From JBELHJ01 sp042091495 (GTDB taxonomy: Bacteria > Bacteroidota > Bacteroidia > Flavobacteriales > Flavobacteriaceae), in assembly GCA_042091495.1 (NCBI GenBank), contig JBELHJ010000081.1:1-7868 (forward strand): a stretch of 7,868 nucleotides of DNA. Reading direction: 5' to 3'. Under the pieces are notes generated by a model. The model ran no database searches and was not told the origin of the DNA. It saw only the letters and a list, made by a program, of their open reading frames with translations. Shown here one piece after another: positions 6,429 through 7,868 of the stretch. Each line of letters starts with the position of its first letter. The first letter of the stretch is position 1. A program made the translations under genes and the position numbers.

Positions 6429-7868
6429 ATGAAAAAAATAGTAATTTTTATATTATCAATTTCTGCTTTCTCACAAGACTATGGTAATAATGCAGAGACT
6501 CTAGAACTATGTACTACTCTTCAAAGTAACTCTTTTTCTTCTGATTTAGATGCGGATAATGCACTTGATAGAATACTTAGCGTAGTAGGTCTTTCCAAGA
6601 ACTTTGTGCTTTCTCCTTGTAGCGATATTAATAATGCGGTAGCGGTCTCCTATAAAGGTGTGAGGTATATCTTGTATGACCCTGAGTTTATGTCTATGCT
6701 GTCAAGCAACACAAGCAACTGGACAAACCTATTTATACTTGCTCACGAAGTAGGTCATCACGTCAATGGGCATAGTTTGGATTTAGTTTTATATGCTGGT
6801 GATATTGTAGATGCGCCTGAGTTAGAGAAGAAACGTCAACAAGAATTAGAGGCTGATGAATTTGCTGGGTTTGTATTAGCCAAGCTGGGTGCGACTTTAA
6901 GTCAAACCACGTCATCTGTAAGTAGGCTTTCAAATGAAGATGACAAATATTCAACACACCCAAAAAGAGATAAGAGAGTAGTTTCAATTAAAAATGGATG
7001 GAATAGTGGATATGTTATAAAAGATAGGGTTGTTAAAAAAGATGATGTTATTAATAAAGAAAGAATTGTTATTACAACCAAAGAAAAGAAGTTTCAGAAA
7101 TGGTTTTTTAAAGTTGATTATCCAAAACAAAAAAAAATTCAAGAAATTAAAAATGAAACTAAAGATGTAACTAACCCATTACAAAGACAAAAATTATTGA
7201 ATGATATAAATAAAATAGATTACCCTGAAAAAATAAAAACAGCTTGGAGTTTTGGTTTAATTACAGAGAACAATAGCAATGTCTTTAACAATAAAACATT
7301 TAAAATTAGGACTGGTATTTACAGACCATTAAGAAATAAACTTTGTAATGGTGTGTATAATTTAAATTATTTAGACTACAGTTCATTGAAAGAAATTAAT
7401 TTAAAAATATCACAGAAATATTATTCACCTAAAACCCCAAAATTAGAATTTACTAATGGCGCATTATTTTTATCTAATTTTTCAGATTTAGACTATTGGT
7501 GGTATGACATTCACTCTCCCTTAAATAATTTTAATAATCATAATACACATACCGTTTATTTTCAGTACATAATTGATGATTTTCTTGGAATGTTTGAACT
7601 TAAAATTGATGCCAATTCTGATTTATATAAAGTTAGTAGAGAAAATGGAAGAAGAGTTCTTGTTTTCAAAAGAGAGGCGTTGCAAAACCAAAAGTTTATT
7701 GTTGCAATGGCAAAAGGCGCAAGAAGAGATATAGACTTTGGTCTTAATTACCATAGTAAATCGGAATTCATTGAAAAATTAAAATCTGGTAAGATTTTAA
7801 AGTTAAAGTTATTGGGGGTAAGTATTTCTGAAAAAGGAATACACGGGGAAACTTGTAAAACAGAGTTT
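6429..7868 (+). CDS. Secreted M48-like zinc metallopeptidase with long C-terminal extension (3' end outside window)
   Basis: The frame starts at ATG 6429 and stays open for 480 codons to the window edge, so the protein is truncated by the window, not by mutation. Residues 1-15 form a signal peptide (MKKIVIFILSISAFS, then Q), pointing to export to the periplasm or beyond. The peptidase motif is HEVGHH (106-111): His106 and His110 bind zinc and Glu107 is the base. The third ligand is probably Glu139 in QELEADEFAG (138-147), with Asp143 in the usual EXXXD spacing. STHPKRDKR (175-183) matches the conserved THP segment of M48 peptidases. No membrane helix surrounds the site, so it resembles secreted M48-like (BepA/LoiP-type) proteins rather than HtpX. 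From about residue 195 the protein is Lys/Asn-rich and unrecognised, and base composition falls sharply at the same point. Substrate is unknown; a role in the neighbouring defence genes is not evident. Confidence 0.85.
   Translation, partial: MKKIVIFILSISAFSQDYGNNAETLELCTTLQSNSFSSDLDADNALDRILSVVGLSKNFVLSPCSDINNAVAVSYKGVRYILYDPEFMSMLSSNTSNWTNLFILAHEVGHHVNGHSLDLVLYAGDIVDAPELEKKRQQELEADEFAGFVLAKLGATLSQTTSSVSRLSNEDDKYSTHPKRDKRVVSIKNGWNSGYVIKDRVVKKDDVINKERIVITTKEKKFQKWFFKVDYPKQKKIQEIKNETKDVTNPLQRQKLLNDINKIDYPEKIKTAWSFGLITENNSNVFNNKTFKIRTGIYRPLRNKLCNGVYNLNYLDYSSLKEINLKISQKYYSPKTPKLEFTNGALFLSNFSDLDYWWYDIHSPLNNFNNHNTHTVYFQYIIDDFLGMFELKIDANSDLYKVSRENGRRVLVFKREALQNQKFIVAMAKGARRDIDFGLNYHSKSEFIEKLKSGKILKLKLLGVSISEKGIHGETCKTEF

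Noticed and set aside
6763..6987. Minus-strand open frame of 74 codons
   Set aside because: It is antisense to the metallopeptidase zinc-ligand region, which has clear motifs on the plus strand.
1..7868. Insertion sequence, transposase, integrase or CRISPR array
   Set aside because: No transposase or integrase motifs, terminal inverted repeats or regularly spaced repeats were found on either strand.

Overview
The window looks like a low-GC Bacteroidota chromosome, most likely a flavobacterium. Supporting signs are proteins rich in Lys, Asn and Ile, gene starts without clear Shine-Dalgarno sequences, a perfect Bacteroidota-type -7 element (TATATTTG, consensus TAnnTTTG) before one gene, and a flavobacterial-looking lipid-free signal peptide ending in Ser-Gln. 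This assignment is inference from style; no marker gene is present.

Layout: (1) 2-61, the last codons of an unidentified upstream gene. (2) 62-318, a non-coding stretch with a hairpin terminator (189-216) and a candidate promoter (269-299). (3) 319-1008, a six-transmembrane voltage-gated-type ion channel whose selectivity filter departs from the potassium signature. (4) 1051-5431, four overlapping same-strand genes: a beta-class DNA methyltransferase, an SF2 helicase, a PD-(D/E)xK-like protein with an ExE active-site variant, and a GHKL (Bergerat-fold) ATPase with an S5-like domain, in the style of prokaryotic MORC/MutL-like ATPases. (5) 5432-6376 on the minus strand, an unrecognised protein that abuts the ATPase gene tail to tail with no spacer. 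(6) 6429-7868, a secreted M48-like zinc metallopeptidase with a long extra C-terminal region, running off the window.

The core is the four-gene cassette. Modification (methyltransferase), DNA translocation or remodelling (helicase), cleavage (ExE nuclease) and an ATP-driven clamp or switch (GHKL-S5) together make a restriction-modification-like anti-phage system. Association of GHKL/MORC-like ATPases with methylases, SF2 helicases and REase-fold proteins has been described in general (Iyer, Abhiman and Aravind, on MutL homologues in R-M systems). The concept is therefore not new, but this exact gene set, the ExE nuclease and the two flanking genes (odd channel, convergent unknown) deserve a look. 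The channel lies only 42 bases upstream on the same strand and could be co-transcribed, though it may simply be a host flank gene.

Four entries in the supplied material-like reading frames inside these genes on the opposite strand were judged shadows and left out.
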